A stretch of DNA of 64,000 nt from positions 124,001-188,000 of the forward strand of contig NZ_FYAS01000019.1 of assembly GCF_900185715.1 (NCBI RefSeq), in the 5' to 3' direction. This document shows, one piece after another, positions 1 to 8,929 of the stretch. The notes below the pieces were generated by a model. It had not been told where the DNA came from. It did not search any database and saw only the letters and a program-made list of their open reading frames with translations. Source of the stretch: Allobosea sp. CS1GBMeth4. Its GTDB lineage: Bacteria > Pseudomonadota > Alphaproteobacteria > Rhizobiales > Beijerinckiaceae. The position numbers were made by a program, and so were the translations under genes. Every line of letters starts with the position of its first letter. Position 1 is the stretch's first letter.

Positions 1-12
1 GGGACATTCAAA

Positions 13-540
13 ATGTATGCCTTGAATAGGTCCGTCCATGTCCTGCGGGTCATGACCGTAGCGGCTGTCTTTCTGGCGTTCGGCAGTAGGGCGGACGTCG
101 CCCGTGCCCAGCAACCGAGTCCGGACAACGAAAAGCGCACTCTTGCGATTGAGATCACCCAGGCGAATCTGGAGGCTATCGACATCGACAAGCTCTCAGC
201 CGCAGCCCTCGACCAGTCTTGGCGCAATAGCGGCAACAAGTCGAGCGAAGCTCGGCAGGTCATCTTATCGCTGGCTCCACTTATCCGCGAGGAAATCGAA
301 TCAATGAAGAGCGACCTGGTCAATATTACCTCGCGCTTCTACGAAGAGAATTTTGATGTAGAGGAGCTCAAGCAGATGCGCGCGTTTTCCGTCAGCCCTG
401 TCGGTCGAAAGCACGCGCAACTCGGCGGAGAATTTACCGCGCGTCTGACCGTCACTCTGCAACAGACGATGGCTGCCCGCCGGCCAGCGATCGAAGCGCG
501 CGTCAAGGCCGAACTGGAAAAGCGGGGCTACAAGCACTGA
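13..540 (+). CDS. DUF2059-like secreted protein
   Basis: A 175-residue protein of unknown biochemical role, probably periplasmic. A hydrophobic segment near residues 14-25 followed by an Ala-Arg-Ala-Gln site looks like a signal peptide. The C-terminal half carries the pattern typical of DUF2059 proteins: 'FYEENFDVEELKQM' followed by 'SPVGRK'. The rest is mainly helical and charged. It converges on ureF, with 15 bases between the two stops. The start at base 13 is the first ATG seen, but an upstream start cannot be excluded because the window begins here. The family match is by motif only. Confidence 0.75.
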   Translation: MYALNRSVHVLRVMTVAAVFLAFGSRADVARAQQPSPDNEKRTLAIEITQANLEAIDIDKLSAAALDQSWRNSGNKSSEARQVILSLAPLIREEIESMKSDLVNITSRFYEENFDVEELKQMRAFSVSPVGRKHAQLGGEFTARLTVTLQQTMAARRPAIEARVKAELEKRGYKH

Positions 541-555
541 GCAGCCGGGCGAAGC

Positions 556-1233
556 CTACGACCGGAACAGCCGCGAATACTGGGTCTCGTGTCGCAAGCT
601 CGCAAGGTCGGAGCGGAAGGCGCAGCCGCCGAGATCGTCGAGCGCCATCGCCTCGGCCCGGACCGCCGCCTGCTGCAACGCCGGCGTCAGCTTGGCGATG
701 ACCTTCTGGCCGTCGGTCTGGCCGACGATGCCGAGCCGGACGGCGGCCGAGACCAGGTTGGCGACGAAAGCGAGTGCGAAGGCCTCGAGCGAAGGCGCGA
801 GCGGCAGGCCGTGGCCGCTGGCGGCGACGCCGACCGCGACCGGATAGGCGACGTCGCCCGGCCAGGCGGCGCGCAGGGCGTCGATGGCGGCGCAGGGCCA
901 CGAGGCCGCTATGGCGGAGGCGAAGGCGTTGCCCTGCGTCACCGTCTCCAGCCGGCGCTCGGCCGAGTTCGCCAGGGCGAGCGCCAGCTCCGCGACCTCG
1001 CGCAGCGCCGTCGCGTCACCCGCGCCGCTCGCCCGCCAGGCGGCGGCGAAGAGGATCAGGTCGTTGCGCAGCGCGCCGTGCTCGACCAGGGCATCGAGCC
1101 AATCGGCGAGGCCCTCGGCGCCCGTGAGATCGCCGGCCTCCAAGGCCCATTCCAGCCCGTGCGAATAGGCGAAGCCGCCGACCGGGAAGGCCGGCGACAG
1201 CCAGACCATCAGGGGCAGGAGCGCGCCCTGCAT
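556..1233 (-). CDS. ureF: Urease accessory protein UreF
   Basis: UreF (225 residues) binds UreD and UreG on apo-urease and gates nickel and CO2 delivery to the UreC active site in the cytoplasm. The N-terminal motif 'WLSPAFPVGGFAYSHGLE' is the UreF signature, and the length fits the family. The start lies three bases after the ureE stop, so the two genes are co-transcribed and probably translationally coupled. The usual next gene, ureG, is absent: the neighbour on the far side is a convergent gene of another family. Confidence 0.95.
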   Translation of the reverse strand: MQGALLPLMVWLSPAFPVGGFAYSHGLEWALEAGDLTGAEGLADWLDALVEHGALRNDLILFAAAWRASGAGDATALREVAELALALANSAERRLETVTQGNAFASAIAASWPCAAIDALRAAWPGDVAYPVAVGVAASGHGLPLAPSLEAFALAFVANLVSAAVRLGIVGQTDGQKVIAKLTPALQQAAVRAEAMALDDLGGCAFRSDLASLRHETQYSRLFRS

Positions 1234-1236
1234 GGC

Positions 1237-1977
1237 TCAGTGATCGTGCTTGTGGCCCTTGTGGCCGTGCTCATGGCCGTGATGGCCATGGTCGTGCTTG
1301 TGGCCGTGATCGTCGTGATGGTCGTGGCCGCAGCCGCAGGAGGCGCCATGGGCGTGCTGCTCATGGCCGTGGCCATGGCGATGGCTGGCATGATCATGGT
1401 CGTGGCCGTGCTCATGACCGTGGTGATGGTCGTGATGGCCGTGGTCATGGCCGCAGCCGCAGGCATCGCCATGGGCATGGGCGTGATCATGACCGTGATC
1501 GTGATGATGATGCCCGTGGTGTTCGTGGCCGCAATTGGCGTGATCATGGTCGTAGGCGCCGCGCTCCGGCTGGAACGGCCGCTCGACCTCGCTCATCGTG
1601 CAGCCCTGGCCGCGGACCATCTCGGCCAGCACATGGTCGTGCTCGATATAGATCGCGTCGGTGGTGATCTCGGCCGGGGTGTGGCGGTTGCCGATATGCC
1701 AGGCGACGCGCATCAGGCGCAGCGGGTTCTCGGCGGTGATCTCGATCAGCTTCTGCGCCGCCGCCCTGATCAGCACGAGCGAGCCGTCCTCGAGCTTGAC
1801 GGCGTCGCCGTCGTTCAGGGCCGTCGGCTTGTCGAGATCGAGCAGGATGTCGCGGCCGCCGTCGCCCTTGAGCGCGACGCGGCGGCGGTTGCGGTCCTCA
1901 TGGTCGAGGGTGAGCGTCTCGACGACCCGGTCCTGCTTGACCGCGGCCTTGCGGACGACGGAGATGGCGCGCTGCAT
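1237..1977 (-). CDS. ureE: Urease accessory protein UreE with very long His-rich tail
   Basis: UreE is the nickel metallochaperone of urease assembly (246 residues from the ATG at 1977). An upstream in-frame ATG at 2106 would add 43 residues unlike UreE, so the inner start is preferred. Residues 1 to about 140 are the normal UreE fold: a beta N-domain with 'TLDHEDRNRRRV', then the metal-binding ferredoxin-like domain with 'AWHIGNRHTPAEI' and 'IYIEHDHVLAEM'. The last 100 or so residues (bases about 1240-1555) are mostly His, Asp and Gly, with more than 40 histidines and two 'CGCGHDH' units. Known His tails in UreE bind extra nickel; storage here is inferred. The gene is divergent from the 2189 gene. 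Confidence 0.93.
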   Translation of the reverse strand: MQRAISVVRKAAVKQDRVVETLTLDHEDRNRRRVALKGDGGRDILLDLDKPTALNDGDAVKLEDGSLVLIRAAAQKLIEITAENPLRLMRVAWHIGNRHTPAEITTDAIYIEHDHVLAEMVRGQGCTMSEVERPFQPERGAYDHDHANCGHEHHGHHHHDHGHDHAHAHGDACGCGHDHGHHDHHHGHEHGHDHDHASHRHGHGHEQHAHGASCGCGHDHHDDHGHKHDHGHHGHEHGHKGHKHDH

Positions 1978-2188
1978 GACGAAACCCGTGGCGTGATGGA
2001 TCAAAAGGCGATCAGTCGATCGCGGTCGCACCACTTCGACCACCGGAGCGGGCGCAAGGCAAGCCCCGGCATTCCCCCGGCACGGGAACCGGGATTCACA
2101 GCCCAATCCCTTAGCCGCTTAAATAATCGTGGTCCGGCGGCTGCCGATCCGATTAGATCGCCGGGGATCAGTGACCGGGGGAACCATC

Positions 2189-3232
2189 ATGCTCAGGATT
2201 TCAGCACAGCTCGCCCGCAGTTTCGGCAGCGCTCTGGCGGGCCTCTGCCTCGCTGCGGCGCTGCCGCTGGCGGCTCAGGCCCAGACGACGCTCGAACGGG
2301 TCAGGCAGCGCGGGCATCTCGTCTGCGGCACCAGCCAGGGCGTCGCCGGCTTCTCGCTGCCGGATGCCCAGGGACAGTGGCGCGGCTTCGACACCGATCT
2401 CTGCCGGGCACTCGCCGCGGCGATCTTCAACGACCAGGAGAAGGCGAAATACATCTCCCTGGCGTCGAAGGACCGGCTGACGGCGCTGCAGAGCGGCGAG
2501 ATCGACGTGCTGTCGCGGACCACCACCTGGACGCTCGGCCGCGATGCCGGCTTCGGCCTCAACTTCACCGCGATCAACTATTTCGACGGACAGGGCTTCC
2601 TGGTGCGCAAGAGCACGGGGGTGAAGGACATCAAAGCCCTCAACGGCGCCTCGATCTGCGTCGCACAGGGCACCACCACCGAGCTGAACCTCGCCGACTA
2701 TTTCCGCAATCACGGCATGAAGTACGAGGTGATCGCCTATGCCGGCCTCGACGAGACGATCCAGGCCTATGAGGCCGGCCGCTGCGATGCCTACACCACG
2801 GATCTGTCGCAGCTGGCAGCCAACCGGATGAAGCTCAAGGTTCCGGCCGAGCACGAGCTCCTGCCCGAGATGATCTCGAAGGAGCCGCTCGGCCCCTGGG
2901 TCCGCCAGGGCGACGACGGCTGGTTCGATATCGTGCGCTGGACAGTCTACGCCATGCTCAATGCCGAGGAACTCGGCATCACCCAGGCCAATGTCGACGA
3001 GATGGCGAAATCGACCAATCCCGAGATCAAGCGCCTGCTCGGCAGCGAGGGCAAGTTCGGCGAGGGCCTCGGGCTGAGCAATGACTGGGTGGTGCGCATC
3101 ATCAAGGCGGTCGGCAATTACGGGGAGAGCTTCGACCGGCATCTCGGCGCCAAGTCGCCGCTCAACCTGCCGCGCGGCATGAACCGGCTGTGGACGCAGG
3201 GCGGCCTGCAATACGCACCGCCGGTGCGGTGA
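2189..3232 (+). CDS. Polar amino acid ABC transporter substrate-binding protein (AapJ/BztA type)
   Basis: A periplasmic solute receptor (347 residues) of the family-3 extracellular binding proteins, closest in pattern to general L-amino acid receptors AapJ/BztA. It has a clear signal peptide ending 'PLAAQAQ', then 'RVRQRGHLVCGTSQGVAGF' and 'GFDTDLCRALAAAIF', the family opening. 'TTTWTLGRDA' and 'GRCDAYTTDLSQLA' are also typical. The ATG at 2189 is preceded by a GGGGG stretch; a longer frame from 2129 lacks any reason to be used. No permease or ATPase gene is adjacent, so it is an orphan receptor here, placed between two parts of the urease locus. Confidence 0.9.
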   Translation: MLRISAQLARSFGSALAGLCLAAALPLAAQAQTTLERVRQRGHLVCGTSQGVAGFSLPDAQGQWRGFDTDLCRALAAAIFNDQEKAKYISLASKDRLTALQSGEIDVLSRTTTWTLGRDAGFGLNFTAINYFDGQGFLVRKSTGVKDIKALNGASICVAQGTTTELNLADYFRNHGMKYEVIAYAGLDETIQAYEAGRCDAYTTDLSQLAANRMKLKVPAEHELLPEMISKEPLGPWVRQGDDGWFDIVRWTVYAMLNAEELGITQANVDEMAKSTNPEIKRLLGSEGKFGEGLGLSNDWVVRIIKAVGNYGESFDRHLGAKSPLNLPRGMNRLWTQGGLQYAPPVR

Positions 3233-3255
3233 TCGCCTATAATCAACAACAAGCG

Positions 3256-3289
3256 TTTAGTCGCACTGGCTTGGACCAGTGCTACTAAA
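3256..3289. terminator. Bidirectional terminator-like hairpin between convergent genes
   Basis: A 14-bp stem with one mismatch (TTTAGTCGCACTGG pairing with CCAGTGCTACTAAA) and a 6-base loop. It lies in the 69 bases between two convergent stops (3232 and 3302). The A/T runs at both ends of the stem suit termination in either direction. Confidence 0.7.
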
Positions 3290-3301
3290 TCGACGCCGCC
3301 G

Positions 3302-4330
3302 TCAGCGCGGCAGCGCCTTCACCTCGTCGTCGAACTTCTTCAGCAGGCGCGAGCGCTCGGCCGGGCTGCCCCAGCGCGGGGTGTCGTAATCGATCAGCTT
3401 GATCTCCTCGAATTTCGGCGCGTCCGGTGAGAGCTTCGCGTTCCTGTTCGAGGGGATCGAGTTGATCTTGAGCTTCGCGTTGATGTCCTGCGCCTCAGGC
3501 GACAGCGCGAAGTCGACGAACTTCCGCGCGGCCTCGGGATTCTTGCCGCCCTTGATCACCGAGACCGAGCCGGTCTCGTAGCCGGTGCCCTCGCAGGGAG
3601 CGACGATGCCGATCGGCGCGCCCTGCAGCTTCTGCGTCAGCATGTCGTGCATGAAGGCGATGCCGACCGCGGTCTCGCCGAGCGCCGTCGCCTTGACCGG
3701 GGCGATGCCGGACTTGGTGTACTGGCTGATGTTCCTGTGCAGGCTCTTGAGGAAGTCGAAGCCCTTGTCCTCGCCGAGGCGCTGGACGGTGGTGGCGAGG
3801 AAGACATAGGCCGTGCCGGACGAGCTGGGATCGGCGACCTGGACCTCGTCCTTGAACTTCGGATCGAGCAGATCGGCCCAGCATTTCGGCTCGGGCAGCT
3901 TCCGGCTCTTCAGGGTCTCGGTGTTGTAGCCGATGCCGAGCGCACCGAGATAGATGCCGGAGGTGCGGAATTTCGACTGCTCGGCATGGCGCCTGGCCCA
4001 ATCGTGCAATTCGGCCAGCCTGGGCGACTTGTATTCGTCGAGCAGCCCCTCGGCGGCGGCCTGCAGATGCGGCTCGCCCGGCCCGCCCCACCAGACGTCG
4101 CCGCGCGGATTGGTCGCCTCGGCCTTGACCTGGGCGTAGACCTCGCCGGTCGACTTGCGCACCATCTGGACCTTGATCCCGGTCGCCTTCTCGAAGATCG
4201 CGGCGCCTTCGCGGCACTGCTCCTCGAGGATCGAGCAGTAGACGGTGACCTGGCCCTGGGCGGCGGCGGGCGTCGCGAGGGCGGCGAAAGCGACGCCGGC
4301 GAGCGCGGCGGCGTGGGTGAGACGGAACAA
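3302..4330 (-). CDS. Extracellular solute-binding protein, Fe3+/AfuA-like
   Basis: A periplasmic binding protein of ABC importer family 1 (342 residues). The opening 'VTVYCSILEEQCREGAAIFEKATGIKV' and the 'STGEVYAQVKAE' and 'GDVWWGGP' motifs place it with ferric iron / 2-aminoethylphosphonate-type receptors; substrate not determined. Start: a TTG at 4330 lies five bases after a GGAGG and begins directly with a signal peptide ending 'ATPAAAQ'. A longer frame from 4462 would put non-signal sequence in front. No permease or ATPase genes adjoin it, so it is a second orphan receptor next to the urease genes. Confidence 0.85.
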   Translation of the reverse strand: MFRLTHAAALAGVAFAALATPAAAQGQVTVYCSILEEQCREGAAIFEKATGIKVQMVRKSTGEVYAQVKAEATNPRGDVWWGGPGEPHLQAAAEGLLDEYKSPRLAELHDWARRHAEQSKFRTSGIYLGALGIGYNTETLKSRKLPEPKCWADLLDPKFKDEVQVADPSSSGTAYVFLATTVQRLGEDKGFDFLKSLHRNISQYTKSGIAPVKATALGETAVGIAFMHDMLTQKLQGAPIGIVAPCEGTGYETGSVSVIKGGKNPEAARKFVDFALSPEAQDINAKLKINSIPSNRNAKLSPDAPKFEEIKLIDYDTPRWGSPAERSRLLKKFDDEVKALPR

Positions 4331-4424
4331 GGCAACCTCCCTGGTCGGCCGATTTTCTTTAGCCGACACAGGAAGCGAGCCGCTTCCGACTGTCAACCAG
4401 GATGTCCCACCCCTCGCATGATTG

Positions 4425-4619
4425 CCGTCATTCCGGGGCGGCCCAACCCACGACCACGACACGGCCAGGCGAAAATGTCGTCATTGCGAGCGTAAGCGAA
4501 GCAATCCGGGAGCGGCAGCGCTCTACGCCTCCTGGATTGCTTCGTCGCGTCGCTCGTCGCAATGACGTCGAGGCTCGCATTCCTGGATCCGGGTTCGCCG
4601 CCGCGCGGTGCCCCGGAAG
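4425..4619. repeat. Compound palindromic intergenic repeat, copy A
   Basis: The 293-base gap between ureC and the binding-protein gene is largely filled by a nested repeat. The inner core (4479-4567) is a long imperfect palindrome whose arms read 'TCATTGCGAGCG', 'GAAGCAATCC', 'GGATTGCTTCG' and 'CGCAATGACG'. The outer arms carry 'CGTCATTCCGGGGC' on the left and 'GTGCCCCGGAA' on the right. The same core recurs at 62393-62480, and the outer arms recur at 49967-50117 and 62336-62549. Similar elements are common between genes in Bradyrhizobium- and Bosea-like genomes. Confidence 0.85.
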
Positions 4620-4623
4620 ATGC

Positions 4624-6360
<1,737 letters not shown>

Positions 6361-6372
6361 GGGCTATCCTCG

Positions 6373-6960
6373 TCAACCAGCCGGCCGAGCCGGCATCTCG
6401 TCAATGCTACCGGCCGCAGCGGCGGCCGCCTGATCGAAGAGCAGATCGAGCGCGGCATTGAGACCACGGCAACCGGCGGCGACATCGGTCGCGAACCGCA
6501 GCCAATCGCGCCGGCGCGCAATGTCCCACCCCGCCGGCGGGTCCTCGGCGAGCTCGCGCAGGCCGCTGATCTTGTCGGCGAGCCGCAACAGGCGGGCCGC
6601 CTCGCTCTTCTCGCCGATCGTCTCGATCTGCATGCGATGCCGTTCCGCCTCCGGCAGGCTCTTGTCGTCGCTCACTTCGGCGACGAGGGATGCAACCCTG
6701 GGGCCAAACAGCTCCTCGATCTCCTCGAGCCCGATCTTCGTCTTCTCGACGACGTCATGCAGCCAGGCGGCCGCGACGAGGTCGGCATCGGGCTGCTCCA
6801 GCGCCTTGGCTAGCAGATCGGCGACCTCGGCGGGATGCAGGATGAAGGCCGGGCCGCTTTCGCCCTTGCGCGTCTGGCCGGCATGAACGCGCGCGGCGAA
6901 GCCGGCGGCATGCGTGACGAGGGCAATATGGTCGCGCAGAATACGATCGTATATGCGCAT
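6373..6960 (-). CDS. HD-domain protein resembling MESH1-type alarmone hydrolases
   Basis: A 195-residue cytoplasmic HD-domain protein. It follows the MESH1 / small (p)ppGpp hydrolase pattern: 'FAARVHAGQTRKG' (His26), 'LHPAEVADLL', 'AWLHDVVEKT' (His68, Asp69), 'VAEVSDDKSLPEAERHR', 'RLADKISGLREL' (Asp129) and 'AAGCRGLNAALD'. In MESH1 the segment after HD reads VEDT, a Glu-Asp pair implicated in catalysis; here it is VEKT, so the second acidic residue is lysine. Alarmone hydrolysis is therefore doubtful and the true substrate is unknown. It lies between DUF1003 and ureC with short gaps, inside the urease operon. Confidence 0.8.
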   Translation of the reverse strand: MRIYDRILRDHIALVTHAAGFAARVHAGQTRKGESGPAFILHPAEVADLLAKALEQPDADLVAAAWLHDVVEKTKIGLEEIEELFGPRVASLVAEVSDDKSLPEAERHRMQIETIGEKSEAARLLRLADKISGLRELAEDPPAGWDIARRRDWLRFATDVAAGCRGLNAALDLLFDQAAAAAAGSIDEMPARPAG

Positions 6961-6998
6961 CGGCCGCTCCTTTCAGAACCGGCGGGTTTCTCCGTCCA

Positions 6999-7835
6999 TC
7001 AGCCGTCGACAGGGATAGCACCGTCCTCGGTCCGCGCCTCCGCCGCGACCGCTGCCGATTTCTTCTTCGCCGCCGGCTTCTTGCGCCGCTTCGGCTTGCG
7101 GCGCGGGAGCTGCGCCTCCTGCAGCATTTCGAGCTGAACCTGCTGGATCTCGGCGAGACGCTGCCACTGCCGGGTGATCAGATGGTCGATCTTCTCGTGC
7201 AGGTGCCTGACCTCGAGCTCGGCCTTGAGGTTGACCTGGTAGTCGTTGAAGGAGCGCAGGCGGTCCTTCGCCTCCTGCCGCTTCTGACTCATCATGATGA
7301 TCGGCGCCTGGATGGCGGCAAGGCAGGACAGGACGAGGTTAAGCAGGATGAAGGGGTACGGATCGAAGGCATTGGCCGCCATCGCGATATTCGCCGCCAT
7401 CCAGCCGAACAGCACCACGCCGAAGCTGATCAGGAAGGCCCAGGAGCCGCCGAAGCTGGCGAGCCCGTCCGACAGGCGCTCGCCCAGGGTGCGCCGCTCG
7501 GCGAAATCGTCCTCGACATTCTCGGCGATGGTCTCCTGCCGGGCGATGCTTTCGGCGACCTCGCGGTCGAGATCGGAGTATTCGCCATGCTCCTCGCGCA
7601 GGATCTCCTCGACATAGCGGGTACGGTAGCGCGCGAGCTCCTTGAGGCTGATCAGGCTGCCGTCGTCGAGCTCGGGGAAGTCGCGCCGGATATGCTCGAC
7701 CAGCGAAGGCCGCAGCGCCTCGAGCGCGATCAGGCTCTTGCGGCTGAGCTCAGCGCCGCTGATGGCGCAGACGCCGCGCTTGGCCTTGCCGGCGTCGGGC
7801 GTCGGGACGGACGGGAGCACAGCGTCGTCTTGCAT
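6999..7835 (-). CDS. DUF1003 membrane protein
   Basis: A 278-residue inner-membrane protein of the DUF1003 family, function unknown. The core is 'ERLSDGLASFGGSWAFL' followed by two transmembrane helices, 'LFGWMAANIAMA' and 'PFILLNLVLSCLAAIQAP', then 'IIMMSQKRQEAKDR', which is diagnostic. The C terminus is Lys/Arg/Ala-rich ('KPKRRKKPAAKKK'), probably binding nucleic acid or phospholipid head groups. The ATG at 7835 is preferred over one at 7925, whose extension is not conserved-looking. It sits between ureAB and the HD gene, all in one direction. No urease role is known for this family. Confidence 0.85.
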   Translation of the reverse strand: MQDDAVLPSVPTPDAGKAKRGVCAISGAELSRKSLIALEALRPSLVEHIRRDFPELDDGSLISLKELARYRTRYVEEILREEHGEYSDLDREVAESIARQETIAENVEDDFAERRTLGERLSDGLASFGGSWAFLISFGVVLFGWMAANIAMAANAFDPYPFILLNLVLSCLAAIQAPIIMMSQKRQEAKDRLRSFNDYQVNLKAELEVRHLHEKIDHLITRQWQRLAEIQQVQLEMLQEAQLPRRKPKRRKKPAAKKKSAAVAAEARTEDGAIPVDG

Positions 7836-7951
7836 TGCAGGCAGCCTTGGACTCGTCGTTCCAGCATGGCGTCGCGCGGCGAGGGAAGGAAGCCCCGATG
7901 CCGCCCGCGCGACGCTGACGGGCAATCGCGACGCAAATGCGGTCCGTCACC

Positions 7952-8572
7952 TCAGAGCTTGCCCATGACCTCCTGGCGGAAGCCGTAGACCTCGCGCTTG
8001 CCGGCGAGCGCGACGAGCCGGACCTCGCGGGTCTGGCCGGGCTCGAAGCGCACGGCGGTGCCGGCCGGGATGTCGAGCCGGAAGCCGCGAGCCCGCTCGC
8101 GCTCGAAGGCGAGCGCCGGATTGGCCTCGAAGAAATGGTAGTGCGAACCGACCTGGATCGGCCGATCGCCGGTGTTGGAGACGGTGAGCGTCAGGCTCTC
8201 GCGGCCCTCGTTGAGGATGAGCTCGCCCGGCAGCGTCGTGACCTCGCCCGGCTTCAGGCGGCCGGACGAGCCTCGGATCGGCTCGTGCACGGTGACGAGC
8301 TTGGTCCCGTCCGGGAAGGTCGCCTCGACCTGCACGTCGTGCAGCATCTCGGCGATGCCGTCCATGACCTGGTCGGCGGAGAGGACATGGGCGCCGCCTT
8401 CCATCAATTCGGCGACGGATCTGCCGTCGCGCGCACCCTCGACCACGAAGTCGGTGATCAGCGCGACGGCCTCGGGATGGTTGAGCTTGACGCCGCGCTC
8501 GAGCCTTCGCCTCGCCACCATGGCCGCCATGGCGACGATGAGCTTGTCCTTTTCGCGCGGCGTCAGATTCAT
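7952..8572 (-). CDS. ureAB: Fused urease gamma-beta subunit (UreA-UreB)
   Basis: A single 206-residue chain containing both small urease subunits. Residues 1 to about 100 are UreA: '[21 protein letters not shown]', '[10 protein letters not shown]', '[18 protein letters not shown]'. Residues from about 108 are UreB: '[17 protein letters not shown]', '[22 protein letters not shown]', '[15 protein letters not shown]'. Separate subunits are about 100 residues each, so the fusion retains nearly full length with a short linker. Comparable gamma-beta fusions are known, e.g. UreA of Helicobacter. The start overlaps the stop of the acidic-protein gene by four bases (ATGA). Confidence 0.95.
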   Translation of the reverse strand: MNLTPREKDKLIVAMAAMVARRRLERGVKLNHPEAVALITDFVVEGARDGRSVAELMEGGAHVLSADQVMDGIAEMLHDVQVEATFPDGTKLVTVHEPIRGSSGRLKPGEVTTLPGELILNEGRESLTLTVSNTGDRPIQVGSHYHFFEANPALAFERERARGFRLDIPAGTAVRFEPGQTREVRLVALAGKREVYGFRQEVMGKL

Positions 8573-8919
8573 GCCTTGACCTTCTCGTCCTCGTCTTCGG
8601 CGACTTCGTCCTCGTCGTCCTCGGCGACGTCGGCGTCCTCGCCGTCTTCCTCGTCCTCGTCCGTCCCGGTCTCAGCCTCGTCCTCGTCCTCGTCGTCGAG
8701 GCTGGCGTATTCGTAGGCGAAGACGATCTCGCCCGTCGCCGGGTCGAAGCTGCTCGAGGTCGACTCGTCGAAGGCCTCGATCAGCATCTCGGCATCCTCG
8801 GGGCCGTCGACATCGAAGCGGCGCAGGGCTTCCTCGCCCTCGCCCTTCAGCGCGAGCTCGATCGCCCAGCCGCGGGAGCCGGTATCATAGACGCATTTCA
8901 GTCCCTGGATCGCCAGCAT
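8569..8919 (-). CDS. Small acidic protein inside the urease operon
   Basis: A 116-residue protein I do not recognise. Residues 1 to about 70 form a compact domain ('[20 protein letters not shown]', '[20 protein letters not shown]'). The last 45 or so residues are almost all Asp, Glu, Ala and Val, giving a strongly acidic tail. The ATG at 8919 has an AGGAG six bases upstream, and the stop overlaps the ureAB start (ATGA), which argues for real, coupled translation. It begins 10 bases after the ureD stop. Placement suggests a role in urease assembly or metal handling; that is inference only. Confidence 0.8.
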   Translation of the reverse strand: MLAIQGLKCVYDTGSRGWAIELALKGEGEEALRRFDVDGPEDAEMLIEAFDESTSSSFDPATGEIVFAYEYASLDDEDEDEAETGTDEDEEDGEDADVAEDDEDEVAEDEDEKVKA

Positions 8920-8929
8920 GACGCTCTCC

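Noticed and set aside
1240..1555. Tandem GGTCATGG-like DNA repeats, at first sight a satellite or CRISPR-like array
   Set aside because: It is the coding sequence of the His/Asp/Gly tail of UreE; there are no regular spacers or cas genes.
589..2772. A 727-codon open frame on the plus strand opposite ureF and ureE
   Set aside because: It is the antisense of ureF and the His-rich tail of ureE, with Val/Met-rich low-complexity sequence there. The minus-strand genes have clear family motifs.
4331..4462. An upstream start (4462) for the iron-type binding protein
   Set aside because: The extension is not a signal peptide, whereas the TTG at 4330 has an ideal ribosome binding site and starts a signal sequence.
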